Origin: GAS188 sp035949255
GTDB taxonomy: Bacteria > Pseudomonadota > Alphaproteobacteria > Rhizobiales > Beijerinckiaceae
Assembly: GCA_035949255.1 (NCBI GenBank)
Contig: DASZIL010000033.1
Span: 16,832 to 80,831 of the forward strand
Direction: 5' to 3'
Length of the DNA: 64,000 nt
The notes under the pieces are model-generated. The model was not told the DNA's origin. It made no database searches and worked only from the letters and a program-made list of their open reading frames with translations. Below are positions 41,763-50,032 of the stretch, one piece after another. The position numbers and the translations under genes were made by a program. Position 1 is the first letter of the stretch; every line of letters starts with the position of its first letter.

Positions 41763-43331
41763 ATGAAAAAGTCTTGGCTTTGCGCGGCCGCTTGCGCCGT
41801 GTCGGCTCTGCTCGCCGCCTCGAGCCCGACGCGAGCAGACACGACCCTCGTCATCGGCATCGCGGCAGACCCGACGGGGCTCGATCCCGAAGCCGTGCTC
41901 AACAACACGTCGGGTTTCGTCATGGCGACGATCTACGACGGCCTCACTCGCTATAAGCCCGGCACCACCGAGGTCGGACCCGGGCTCGCCGAGAAATGGG
42001 ACATCTCCGCGGACGGCCTTACCTACACCTTCCATCTGCGCAAGGGCGTGACCTTCCAGGACGGGACACCCTTCAATGCCAAGGCCTATGTCCAGGGTCT
42101 CGATCGGCTGCTCAACAAGCAAAGCCCGGATTCGATCTACAATACGGGTCCCGTCGAGAGCATGATCGACTTCACCTATGAGGACGTCGCCTCTTACCGG
42201 GCGGTCGACGACGACACCGTCGAGTTCAAGCTGAAGCAGCCTTCGGCGGCCCTGCTCGCAAGTCTTGCGATGGTATGGAACGGCGTCGTGAGCCCGACCG
42301 CCGTCACCAAATACGGCAAGGATTTCCGGAATCATCCGGTGGGCTCCGGCCCCTTCGTCTTCAAGGAATGGCGCCAGCGCGACCAGGTTTCGCTCGACGC
42401 CAATCCCAATTACTGGGGCGGCAAGCCGAAGGTCGATCACCTGGTCTTCAAGGAATATCCCGATCCGCAGGCGGCGCTCCTGGCGCTCAAGCGCGGCGAC
42501 ATCCAGATCCTCGGCGACGTTTCGACCCAGCTCGTGCCGGCGATGCGCAGCGACCCCAATATCGAGATCGTGACCCAGCCAGGCCTTGCCGTCAGCGGCG
42601 TCGGCCTGCCTTGCGACGTCCCCCCCTTCAACGACAAGCGCGTGCGCCAGGCGCTCAATCACGCGGTGGATTTCGACGCCATCGACAAATCCCTGTTCCA
42701 GGGCCTCGCCGTGCCGATGAGTTCGCCCTTGCCGGAGAGCCAATGGGGCTTCGACAAGTCGATCCAAGGCTATAAATACGACCCCGATCTCGCCAAGAAG
42801 ATGCTCGCGGATGCCGGCGTGAAGCTGCCGCTCAAGGTGGAGTTCCTGACCTACAACTCGCCACGCGGCTACAATCCGGCGGGCCCCGATCTCGCGACCG
42901 CGATTCAGGGCTATCTCGGCAAGATCGGCATCGAGGCCGATGTCCGCAAAGTGGACATGGGCGCGAACCTCGCCACTATCCGCTCCGGCAAATACCAGGG
43001 CATCTTCATGGTGGGCTGGACCGGGGACAATGGCGACCCCGACAATTTCGTCGGTGAGCTTTTCAACTCGAGCCGCATCCCGGTCACCAACACGCCTCGT
43101 TACAAAAATCCGGAAGTCGACAAGCTTCTTGACGAGGCCGCGCGCGAGAGCGATCCGCAAAAGCGCCTCGCGCTCTACAGCGACATCCAGAAGAAGATCC
43201 TCGACGATGCTCCTTGGATCTTCGTCAACTCGGTGTTGCAGGTGCGCGCCATCCGCAAGGAGGTGAAGGGCTTCGTCCTCAACCCGACGCAGATGTTCTT
43301 CGACATGGAGAAGGTCTCGCTCGAGAAGTGA
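41763..43331 (+). CDS. Second ABC substrate-binding protein, family 5
   Basis: 522 residues; ATG 41763 follows GGGAGGAA by seven bases. Signal peptide about residues 1-25 (KKSWLCAAACAVSALLAAS, then SPTRADTTL). SBP_bac_5 pattern: GLDPEAVLNNTSGFVMATIY, YTFHLRKGVTFQDGTPFNA, HPVGSGPFVFKEW, and MVGWTGDNGDPDNFVGELF. It resembles glutathione/dipeptide binding proteins (GsiB-like wording). It lies at the end of the first importer operon after the Ggt homologue, so one translocator may serve two binding proteins with different ligands. A hairpin-like inverted repeat follows the gene. Confidence 0.92.
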   Translation: MKKSWLCAAACAVSALLAASSPTRADTTLVIGIAADPTGLDPEAVLNNTSGFVMATIYDGLTRYKPGTTEVGPGLAEKWDISADGLTYTFHLRKGVTFQDGTPFNAKAYVQGLDRLLNKQSPDSIYNTGPVESMIDFTYEDVASYRAVDDDTVEFKLKQPSAALLASLAMVWNGVVSPTAVTKYGKDFRNHPVGSGPFVFKEWRQRDQVSLDANPNYWGGKPKVDHLVFKEYPDPQAALLALKRGDIQILGDVSTQLVPAMRSDPNIEIVTQPGLAVSGVGLPCDVPPFNDKRVRQALNHAVDFDAIDKSLFQGLAVPMSSPLPESQWGFDKSIQGYKYDPDLAKKMLADAGVKLPLKVEFLTYNSPRGYNPAGPDLATAIQGYLGKIGIEADVRKVDMGANLATIRSGKYQGIFMVGWTGDNGDPDNFVGELFNSSRIPVTNTPRYKNPEVDKLLDEAARESDPQKRLALYSDIQKKILDDAPWIFVNSVLQVRAIRKEVKGFVLNPTQMFFDMEKVSLEK

Positions 43332-43358
43332 GGCCAATCGACAAGGCCTCCGTGAAAC

Positions 43359-43402
43359 GGCCTCGCCCGGGAGCAGCAAGCCCGATGCTCGCCGGCGAGG
43401 CC
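43359..43402 (+). repeat. Long inverted repeat after the second binding-protein gene
   Basis: GGCCTCGCC (43359-43367) pairs with GGCGAGGCC (43394-43402), with an inner GAGCA/TGCTC pair (43371-43375, 43386-43390). The stem lies 28 bases after the stop codon. No T-run follows, so it may be a Rho-assisted end or mRNA-stabilising hairpin. The rest of 43332-43626 shows no gene. Confidence 0.45.
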
Positions 43403-43626
43403 AATTGAAGTCTCCCCGCGCGTTCCCTTCATCACGCGAAGGCATTGGCGCGTCACGAGCAGCCTAGGGGGCAGTCTCAGGCGGTCCTGGGATGCAGTCT
43501 CGAGGCGCGGCGCTCCGACTCGCCATTGGGCGAAGCCAGAAGGACGAAGCGATCGGCTGGACAGGCGGGCGGCGGCAGGGCAAAACGCTAAGCAGCGTGA
43601 CCGGCACGCGCGCCTCGGACCTCGAC

Positions 43627-44037
43627 ATGAAACAGTTCCTGCTGAAATTCTTCACCTGGTGGAACCGCCAGACCTTCGGTACGCAGTTGACCACCTGGCG
43701 CCATGGCGAGCGCGTCGGTGAGGATCATCTCGGGAATGTCTATTTCCGGACGAAGGGCGGCAAGATCGACCCGGCGCTCGGCATCGAGCGGCGTTGGGTC
43801 ATCTATGTCGCGGAGGCCGAGGCCTCGATGATTCCCGAAGGCTGGAACGGCTGGTTGCACCACACCGTCGACGTGCCGCCGTCACGGGAAAGCTACACGC
43901 CGCGCGAATGGCAAAGGCCGCATCAACCCAACCTCACGGGCACGCCTTTCGCCTACCGTCCGAAAGGGTCGGTGCTGCGGGAGGGCGTTCGCCAGCCCGC
44001 GACCGGCGACTACGACGCCTGGACGCCGGGGGAGTAG
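43627..44037 (+). CDS. NADH:ubiquinone oxidoreductase subunit NDUFA12 family
   Basis: 136 residues from ATG 43627. Accessory subunit of alphaproteobacterial complex I, homologous to mitochondrial NDUFA12/B17.2. Conserved wording: MKQFLLKFFTWWNRQTFGTQ, TWRHGERVGEDHLGNVYFR, RRWVIYVAEAEASMIPEGW, GWLHHTVDVPPS and a C-terminal YDAWTPGE. In related genomes this gene is followed closely by the DUF2155 gene; here a palindromic element and a cupin gene separate them. Confidence 0.94.
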   Translation: MKQFLLKFFTWWNRQTFGTQLTTWRHGERVGEDHLGNVYFRTKGGKIDPALGIERRWVIYVAEAEASMIPEGWNGWLHHTVDVPPSRESYTPREWQRPHQPNLTGTPFAYRPKGSVLREGVRQPATGDYDAWTPGE

Positions 44038-44039
44038 TC

Positions 44040-44164
44040 CCATTGTGTCATTCCTGGCCTCGCGCCCTGCAAGGGCGCGAGGGGAAGGGAAACCATTTCA
44101 CTACCGTTTCTGGGCCCCCTTCCCTCGGCTCGCTTCGCTCACCTCGCCGGGGGTGACACAGTGG
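44040..44164. mobile_element. MITE-like palindromic element with TGTGTCA ends
   Basis: About 125 bases bounded by imperfect 18-bp inverted repeats, CCATTGTGTCATTCCTGG at 44040-44057 and CCGGGGGTGACACAGTGG at 44147-44164 (14 of 18 pair). Inside, CCTCGCGCCC (58-67 of the 44.0-kb block) pairs perfectly with GGGCGCGAGG (44073-44082). It has no coding capacity and begins three bases after the NDUFA12 stop. It resembles non-autonomous miniature elements; only one copy is visible in the window, so mobility is inferred from structure. Confidence 0.55.
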
Positions 44165-44173
44165 TGATAACGC

Positions 44174-44482
44174 ATGGTACAGAAATTCACCGCCCGCGAG
44201 CCGGCCGTCGCAGCCGTGCTTTGCGAGAACGCTCGCGCACGCGTCACGCGCTATGACTTCGCCCCCGGCGCGGAGACCGGCTGGCACATCCACCACATGC
44301 CTTACGTCGTCGTGCCTTTGACCGATTGCGAATTTCTGATCGAAAGCGCCGCCGGAGAGACACGAGTAACGCAGAAGGCGGGCGCGGCCTACAGCCGCGA
44401 CAAGGGTGTCGAGCATAACGTGGTCAACGGCGGGAGTGCTCACATGGCTTTCGTCGAGGTCGAGATCAAGCCCATCTCCTGA
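44174..44482 (+). CDS. Cupin-domain protein
   Basis: 102 residues, a single small beta-barrel. The first cupin motif is present as PGAETGWHIHHMPYVVVPLTD with the paired metal-binding His residues and the later Glu/His positions (GVEHNVVNGGSAHMAFVEVE). It probably binds a divalent metal and a small molecule. It lies between the NDUFA12 gene and the DUF2155 gene, which are normally adjacent, so it may have been inserted together with the palindromic element just upstream. Substrate unknown. Confidence 0.85.
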   Translation: MVQKFTAREPAVAAVLCENARARVTRYDFAPGAETGWHIHHMPYVVVPLTDCEFLIESAAGETRVTQKAGAAYSRDKGVEHNVVNGGSAHMAFVEVEIKPIS

Positions 44483-44580
44483 GGCCGCCATCTCTCCGCC
44501 TCCTTCCTGGTGTTATGGGCGCTGAGAGCTCCGCCTTGCGTGGGGTCGACTCGGTTCTCGAGAACAATGGCTTGAGGCTC

Positions 44581-45252
44581 ATGATGCCGCGACCAACGAC
44601 TGCAGCCCTCGTTTTTATCCTCTGCCTTGCCGCTTCGCTGGCGGTGCTTCCGGCGCACGCCGACAAGATCGCCAATCCGAGCGCGACCTTCGAGGGGCTC
44701 GACAAGATCACCGGCCGCATCATCTCCTTCGATGTGGCGGTGGGCGAAACGGTGCAATTCGGGTCTCTGCAGCTCACGCCACGCGTCTGCTACTCGCGCC
44801 CGCCGACCGAGGCCGCGAATTCGACAGCCTTCATCGAGGTCACCGAGGTCACCTTCTCTAACGAATACCGCCGCATCTTCACCGGATGGGTGTTCGCCTC
44901 GAGCCCAGGCCTGCATGCGATCGAGCACCCGATCTATGACATCTGGCTCACCGACTGCAAAGGCGGAAAGGACGTCATCGTCGAGGCCAAGGAGGAGGAG
45001 GAAGCGGTGGAGCCAGAGCTCAAGGGCAGCCTCAACAAGCCTGCTCAGCAGCCGAAGGAGAAGTCGATCATCGCGCCGAGCGTCGCCAATAACGGCCGAA
45101 TCGCGCCGCCGCCCGAGCTCGGCGTCCCGGTGCAAGCGCCTGTCGCGCGGCCGACGCGCAGCTTCTTCTCGATCTTCGGCGGTGGAGGCGGGGGCGGCGC
45201 GCCGGGCGCGCCTTTGGCGATCGATCCGCGACATGGTGACAACGGCCGATAG
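44581..45252 (+). CDS. DUF2155-domain periplasmic protein
   Basis: 223 residues from ATG 44581 (ATG 44584 has better spacing to the GAGG and is equally possible). A signal peptide is clear (TAALVFILCLAASLAVLP then AHADKIA). The DUF2155 core follows: FEGLDKITGRIISFDVAVGE, LTPRVCYSRPPTEA, FIEVTEVTF and IFTGWVFASSPGLHAIEHP, then YDIWLTDC with paired cysteines. The C-terminal 80 residues are Glu/Pro-rich and end in a glycine run. Conserved next to NDUFA12 in Rhizobiales; exact function unknown. Confidence 0.88.
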   Translation: MMPRPTTAALVFILCLAASLAVLPAHADKIANPSATFEGLDKITGRIISFDVAVGETVQFGSLQLTPRVCYSRPPTEAANSTAFIEVTEVTFSNEYRRIFTGWVFASSPGLHAIEHPIYDIWLTDCKGGKDVIVEAKEEEEAVEPELKGSLNKPAQQPKEKSIIAPSVANNGRIAPPPELGVPVQAPVARPTRSFFSIFGGGGGGGAPGAPLAIDPRHGDNGR

Positions 45253-45355
45253 AATCGGCCCCCGAACGGGGGACAATCCCACCCTTACGCGGAAATTGGG
45301 CCAGCCGATTTAAGCGCGGCCAGCTTCGGCGGGCGCTCGGCGCGCTCGCCTCCTC

Positions 45356-45772
45356 TTACTGGAGCGCCCATCTCCCGCGCCCCACGCGAACCGGGGCGCC
45401 CGACGTCTTGGAATTCCTGCTGAGCACCTGGGAAACCGAGAGCTGCGGGTTGCTCGAGCGAAACTTGACGCCCGCCGCCTTGAGCTGCCTGAAGATCTCG
45501 GCATTCCCCAACGGCCGGTCGCTGCGGCGCAGAACGGATTTTATCGCGGCGATCAGCGTCCCGCCGGTTTCCTCCGCCTCCGCCCGCGCGCCGCCGTTCA
45601 CCTTATGCTCGGCGGCCGCGAAGGCCTGGCTCGCCGCGGAGCCTCTGCCACGCGTCTCTTCGTTCACCACGGCCTCGAGCGCCTCGATGGCCTGATTGAG
45701 CTGCACACGCTTTGCGTACAGATCTTGTATCACACTGTTGTAGGCGACCCTCCGTTCTCGATTCTTCTTCAT
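45356..45772 (-). CDS. HARE-HTH-like winged-helix protein with N-terminal coiled coil
   Basis: 138 residues from ATG 45772, with GAGG about eight bases upstream. Residues 1-45 are a charged helix (RVAYNSVIQDLYAKRVQLNQ then AIEALEAVVNEE) likely to form a coiled coil. The C-terminal part (about 75-138: TLIAAIKSVLRRSDRPLGNA, EIFRQLKAAGVKF, LSVSQVLSRNSKT, VRVGRGRWALQ) has the pattern of a HARE-type winged helix, a domain found in restriction and chromatin-linked proteins that may bind nucleic acid. Orphan; no partner gene in view. It opens the lower-GC stretch that runs to 52 kb. Confidence 0.65.
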   Translation of the reverse strand: MKKNRERRVAYNSVIQDLYAKRVQLNQAIEALEAVVNEETRGRGSAASQAFAAAEHKVNGGARAEAEETGGTLIAAIKSVLRRSDRPLGNAEIFRQLKAAGVKFRSSNPQLSVSQVLSRNSKTSGAPVRVGRGRWALQ

Positions 45773-46718
45773 CGTGTGTCCTCAATATTTTGGCACCGGC
45801 CGGGATTGAAATTCAGGAGCGAGCTTCGTCGGCGAATGCCACTCGAAGCGCGGCGACTAGTCTCATGAAGGCGGTTTTCACGAGATTTGATCTGGACGAA
45901 ATCTACGCGATCACGAAACCGTGATCAAGCTAATTTGCAGGCTTACTCCGATTTCGACATAATACTTGGCTCCAGATTCCGTGTCCCCGGAATCGTTGAT
46001 TCGAATAAACTTCTGTTACATAATGGGTTTTATCCATTCTCAAAATCCATTACCGAATTCATAGCACTCGACGGACAGCGAGGAAGAAAACCATTTCGAG
46101 GCGCCATCCGACAGGAAAAAATAAAATTTTTGGCGGTCATCGATAGAATCGCAAAGAAAACCACGTTCCAGACAAAGTAGCCACGCATCTGCGATAGATT
46201 AACGGCATCAACAACTAGACAGCGCGGAATCTATCTGCGCAGGCCTCCGGATCCGACGCGCAAGCGTCTCGGACCAGCCGAGCGCTGACCCCTGCTCTTC
46301 TCGGGAGAGCCTGTGCGGGGAAGTGAATTAGAGTGATGCAGACTGCGAGTGAGCCGCTTTCCTTCGCTTGCCCTTGACGCCGGCGCGTCGCAAAGGACGC
46401 CAGCGAATGGGAACAGGCCGGGCGCTGCGCGGCCGCAAGCTCGTCGAGCGCGCGATCGCCCGGCAATTTCCTGATTCGGTGCTCGGGCGTGATGAGGCCG
46501 AGAGGCGCACACTGCGCCGAACGGGCTCTCTTCGGTCGATGCCGCTCCGCCCCACTTGGCTCGCTTCCCCAGCGGCCGGGCTTCATCGACTTTCGCGCGC
46601 CCCTCCTGAGGTTTCGATAGCTCTATGGCTGGACGGGGGGCGGGCGATCACAATGCATCGACGGGAAAATCGACTGCCGCAATTCCCTATCCTCGTCGAA
46701 AGACGAAAGAACAGCCCG
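45773..46718. other. 946-base region with no supported gene; AT-rich core 45.78-46.2 kb
   Basis: The first 430 bases are clearly richer in A/T than the rest of the window, with short A and T runs. Open frames at 45887-46180 (plus) and 46215-46586 (minus) have no ribosome site or recognisable motif, and I do not annotate them. From about 46.35 kb the GC content returns to normal. The region looks like decayed or foreign DNA between two orphan genes. Confidence 0.5.
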
Positions 46719-47510
46719 TTAGATCGCCGATCGGCGAGGAAGCTGGAGAAGAGATCGTCCAAGAAAGAGGTTGTCGACATTCTCTTGTCGAAGATCGACG
46801 AGAGGCTCGCCCAAGGTCAGGAAGTCCTCCCAGAAGGTCAAATGGCCGCTCCCGGTCTTGGCGTCGCGTCCGTTCCATCGGTTAGAGCGCTCGATTTGCG
46901 CCGCGAAGGGAAGCGGCTTCTTGGCGTCGGACCCTGTAAAAATATAGAAGGGGTCGATTGCCACTCCCCAGACGCCGCCGAGCGCCATCACCTGATAGCC
47001 GAGCCCCTCATTCTTGAACCACGGGCGGCGACCGCCGCAACGCTGCGCGACGACGCTGCGCGAGGCCTGCGCTGATTCGCGCGTGGTGTAAGAGATCGTG
47101 CGGGGCTTGCCGTCTTGCCCGTGGAAATAGGCGCGCGGCGCGTTGGGGTCGCCCTCGACGAACAGGCCCTGTGCACCAAAACGCAGGAGATACCGCTCGA
47201 AATGCTTGCGCAACAGCCAGGACAACACTTTTCGTCCCGGCGCGGCGGCCTCGATTTCGAATCGTGGACGCGAGCGGCTCAAGCCGGGGTCCATGATCGC
47301 CTCGAGCGAAGCCGCAAGAGCCGGCAAGGGCGTGAAGCTCCAGATCTCGTCGCCGTTGTGGATGAAGGTGCCGGCACGCGCCAAATCCAGGCTCGCCGGC
47401 TTGAAACGCAAGGCCGTCCGCAGCCGAACGATCGACAATTGCTCCGGCATGGAGACGAAGGGAAGAAGATTGACGATTTCCGAGGCTTCGACCTGGTGCT
47501 TGGTTTCCAT
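46719..47510 (-). CDS. Unrecognised 263-residue protein
   Basis: 263 residues; ATG 47510 follows GGGAG by four bases, so it looks like an intact expressed gene. No membrane helix or signal peptide. Visible pieces: an N-terminal acidic-start segment (EASEIVNLLPFVSMPEQLSI), KVLSWLLRKHFERYLLRFGAQ in the middle, SYTTRESAQASRSVVAQRCG, and GYQVMALGGVWGVAIDPFYI followed by FTG. The last motif recalls a C-terminal beta domain in some Schlafen/AlbA-type or SIR2-linked ATPase proteins (WYL-I-P-Y-FT), which would make this a stand-alone version, but I cannot confirm it. Flanked by an empty stretch and divergent from the porin gene. Confidence 0.6.
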   Translation of the reverse strand: METKHQVEASEIVNLLPFVSMPEQLSIVRLRTALRFKPASLDLARAGTFIHNGDEIWSFTPLPALAASLEAIMDPGLSRSRPRFEIEAAAPGRKVLSWLLRKHFERYLLRFGAQGLFVEGDPNAPRAYFHGQDGKPRTISYTTRESAQASRSVVAQRCGGRRPWFKNEGLGYQVMALGGVWGVAIDPFYIFTGSDAKKPLPFAAQIERSNRWNGRDAKTGSGHLTFWEDFLTLGEPLVDLRQENVDNLFLGRSLLQLPRRSAI

Positions 47511-47604
47511 AGCACTCCCAAACAGCTTGGTGCCTTCTCGTTCTCCGATACGCTAATCTAACATAAGATGCAACTTAGCTACGCGAATGCAGGTGGCCCA
47601 CGCT

Positions 47605-47697
47605 TTGTTGCGCTTTTGCAACAAGGCGTCGAAAACCGGGTCGATAATTCCTAATTCGGGCGAATTAGATTGAACACGCAATCGCCATGAGTATGGT
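47605..47697 (+). promoter_or_regulatory. Upstream region of the porin gene with two palindromes and a possible promoter
   Basis: Three items lie in the 287-base gap before the porin. A 20-base hairpin TTGTTGC-gcttt-t-GCAACAA has arms at 47605-47611 and 47618-47624. A second palindrome pairs CTAATTC (47651-47657) with GAATTAG (47662-47668). Directly after it, TTGAAC (47670-47675) and TATGGT (47692-47697) are 16 bases apart, a plausible sigma-70-like promoter, giving a leader of about 90 bases. The palindromes may be regulator sites; assignment is tentative. Confidence 0.4.
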
Positions 47698-47797
47698 GCG
47701 CGTGTGGCAGGAGATTCCTGCTGCCACCGTCGTCGACCTACTTATCCTTAAGCGGAGCAAGCGGCGATAGCTAAGTTCTTCAACCTTGGAGGTCTAA

Positions 47798-49435
47798 ATG
47801 AAGCTCGTTAAGAGTCTTCTCCTCGGGTCCGCCGCGGGTCTCGTCGCGGTCGCCGGGGCGCAGGCCGCCGATCTTCCCACAAAGAAGGCGGCACCTGCGG
47901 AATACGTCCGGATCTGTAACGTCTATGGCCCGGGCTTCTTCTACATCCCTGGCACCGACACCTGCATCAAGCTCGGCGGCAAGGCCGAGTTCGATCTGGA
48001 ATGGGACGAGCCGCGCGCTCATTCGGATCCGACCATCGGCTATAACGCTCTCGCTCGCGTGAACTTGGACGCTCGCACCGCGACCGATTGGGGCTTGCTG
48101 CGCGCCTTCGTGCAGATAGACATCCGTCGCCGCACCGGCGCTTGGTATGGCTCTGGGACTTCTGCCCGCCAAGGATTCGGTATCGTCTACGGCGGCGGCG
48201 TCAACCCCGGTAATGGGTTCTCGAGCTTCGCCGGCGTCAACAGCTTCTCCCCGTCATACGGCGTGCAGCTCGAGTCGAGCGTGAATGCCGATAAGGCGTT
48301 CATCCAGTGGGGCGGGTTGACGGCCGGTCGCTTCCAGTCGTTCTTCGACTTCTATGCCGACAACGACAACTACCACGGCATGGGCGATTCGGACACCACG
48401 ACCCAAGGTCTCGCATACACCTACGCCTTCGGGAACGGCTTCTCGGCGACTTTGGCGATCGAAGACGGGGCCGAGCGCCGCAACGTCATCGGCAGCGTAG
48501 GTACGGTTGCCGGGGGTGCCATTTTCCCGAGTGTTTTCGCCGGAGCGGCAGCCACGAACTTTGCCCTCACTTTCCCGGCGGCGGGCAACCCGCTCTTCGC
48601 CGCGGCCGTGGCGAACGGCGGATTGGTGCCAGCATTCGATCCCGGACAGCGTCAGAACACGCCCGATGTCGTGGGCGCGTTGCGTGTCGACCAGGCTTGG
48701 GGTTCGGCTCAGCTGTCGGGTGCCTGGCACCATGTCAGCACGCAAGGGTCGGTCACTACTATTGCCGGCGCCGCTCCCGGCGCAGGCAGCGTGAATGGCG
48801 GCTTCGGTGCGCTCACGGCCGAAGGCTACGCCGTGCAGGGCGGCGTGAAGGTCAATCTGCCCTTCATCTCGCCCGGCGACGACCTCTGGGTCGAGGGTGC
48901 CTTCTCGCACGGCGCAACCACCTACACGAACGGTGGTTACCCGGGTCAGGGATCGGCTACGGCCAACCAGTTTGGCGCGAGCACGCTCAACCTCTATGAC
49001 GGGATCGTCAACCCGCAGGGCAAGCTTCACTTGACCAACAGCTGGTCGGTCCTGGCCGACTATCTCCACTACTGGACGCCGAGCATTCGTGAAGCGTTCT
49101 TCGGCAGCTACTACAGGCAAAGCTACGGCCATGCGATTCGTACGGCCGCTGGCTTCGCCGAGGGCGCTGCCTGCCCGACTTGCATCGGGACGGTCACCAC
49201 CGCGAGCGGCGCGAACTTCAACCCGTTCTCGCCCTTCTACACGGACGGTGCGCAGTGGCAGATCGGCACGAACGTCACCTGGTCGCCGGTCAAGAATCTC
49301 GATATCGGCGTCGAGGTCATCTACGTGGCGAACGACGACGCGCATCGCCACTTCGATCCGAATCGCGGATATCCGTTCCTTGCCAGCGGCGATGCCGCTT
49401 GGCTCAGCCGCTTGAAAATCTCTCGGGCGTTCTGA
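47798..49435 (+). CDS. Rhizobiales general porin (Omp2b-type, porin_2 family)
   Basis: 545 residues. Trimeric outer-membrane beta-barrel for small solutes. Signal peptide MKLVKSLLLGSAAGLVAVAG then AQAADLP; the family's leading motif follows (KKAAPAEYVRICNVYGPGFF, YIPGTDTCIKLGGKAEFDLE). Many alternating aromatic strands come next, with ADKAFIQWGGLTAGRFQSFF, a stretch typical of this family, and the C-terminal strand ends in LKISRAF with a terminal Phe. GGAGG precedes the ATG. A strong intrinsic terminator lies 22 bases after the stop. Some loop regions (about 230-290) are long. Confidence 0.95.
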   Translation: MKLVKSLLLGSAAGLVAVAGAQAADLPTKKAAPAEYVRICNVYGPGFFYIPGTDTCIKLGGKAEFDLEWDEPRAHSDPTIGYNALARVNLDARTATDWGLLRAFVQIDIRRRTGAWYGSGTSARQGFGIVYGGGVNPGNGFSSFAGVNSFSPSYGVQLESSVNADKAFIQWGGLTAGRFQSFFDFYADNDNYHGMGDSDTTTQGLAYTYAFGNGFSATLAIEDGAERRNVIGSVGTVAGGAIFPSVFAGAAATNFALTFPAAGNPLFAAAVANGGLVPAFDPGQRQNTPDVVGALRVDQAWGSAQLSGAWHHVSTQGSVTTIAGAAPGAGSVNGGFGALTAEGYAVQGGVKVNLPFISPGDDLWVEGAFSHGATTYTNGGYPGQGSATANQFGASTLNLYDGIVNPQGKLHLTNSWSVLADYLHYWTPSIREAFFGSYYRQSYGHAIRTAAGFAEGAACPTCIGTVTTASGANFNPFSPFYTDGAQWQIGTNVTWSPVKNLDIGVEVIYVANDDAHRHFDPNRGYPFLASGDAAWLSRLKISRAF

Positions 49436-49456
49436 CCGCGTCGGACATCTGACGGA

Positions 49457-49483
49457 AAGCCCCGGCCTCGCGCCGGGGCTTTT
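49457..49483 (+). terminator. Intrinsic terminator of the porin gene
   Basis: AAGCCCCGGC (49457-49466) and GCCGGGGCTT (49472-49481) form a perfect 10-bp stem with a 5-base loop, followed by TTTT (49480-49483 overlapping the stem end). Position 22 bases after the porin stop makes this a convincing Rho-independent terminator. Confidence 0.9.
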
Positions 49484-49717
49484 CTATTGGGGCATGCGTC
49501 TCGGGCGCTATGCCAGGGGCCGACAGGCCTGGACAAGCCGCGAAGTGCTCGTCCGGGCTCGGGTTCCAACCTCCTTCCGCAGGGAGGGGTCGAGACGGCG
49601 GAAAATAGTCGCGGGATGCCGTTGCGTCCACATCACGGCTGTGGTCGCAATCGCCGCTCTCAAGACCTCCTTGGCTACGGCCCCCTCCACGTACATGTGA
49701 TCAAGGTGGAGCGCGCA

Positions 49718-49829
49718 ATGCCTCACGGGCACTTGGTGGCGCGGTCGGCGAGTAGGCTCGAGGAGTTTTTCGCTGGCGGGCTCTCGCGGCTTGATCCGCT
49801 CGCCGTCCAGATCGACGGGTTTTCCTGTG
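49718..49829 (+). pseudogene. Trace of an IS256-like transposase
   Basis: In one frame the stretch reads LVARSASRLEEFFAGGLSR followed by LDPLAVQIDGFSC. This resembles the part of IS256-family transposases just before and at the first catalytic Asp (SRLEE, LDLLAVQIDG). No other part of the transposase, no terminal repeats and no target duplication are seen, and the surrounding frame is incoherent. If right, it is a short decayed fragment of an insertion sequence. Confidence 0.35.
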
Positions 49830-49974
49830 AGCGATGTCGACATCATCTCACTGAGCGTGGGCCTCGACCACGGGCGCCGCGGCGGGATCACCCTGGATGG
49901 CGGCCCAATTTTCTAGGCGCGCGCGCCCGTCAATACCGCTTGATTTCTAATTACGAGGCCGCTAACCCGAATTA

Positions 49975-49996
49975 GCTAAATTGAACGTAATTTAGC
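49975..49996 (+). promoter_or_regulatory. Perfect 8-bp-arm palindrome upstream of the SGNH-like gene
   Basis: GCTAAATT (49975-49982) pairs with AATTTAGC (49989-49996) around a 6-base loop. The element ends 36 bases before the GTG of the SGNH-like gene, a typical operator or leader-hairpin position. The TAATTCG/CGAATTAG wording near it recalls the palindrome upstream of the porin. No T-run follows, so a terminator is unlikely. Confidence 0.4.
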
Positions 49997-50032
49997 GTCG
50001 CGGAACAATGCGCTAGTAAGGGGCCTCCCTTC

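Noticed and set aside
41454..43445. 663-codon minus-strand frame
   Set aside because: Shadow of the second substrate-binding protein gene; no start site or motif.
45887..46586. Small open frames in the AT-rich gap
   Set aside because: No ribosome-binding sites, no similarity I can recognise, and they overlap on both strands.
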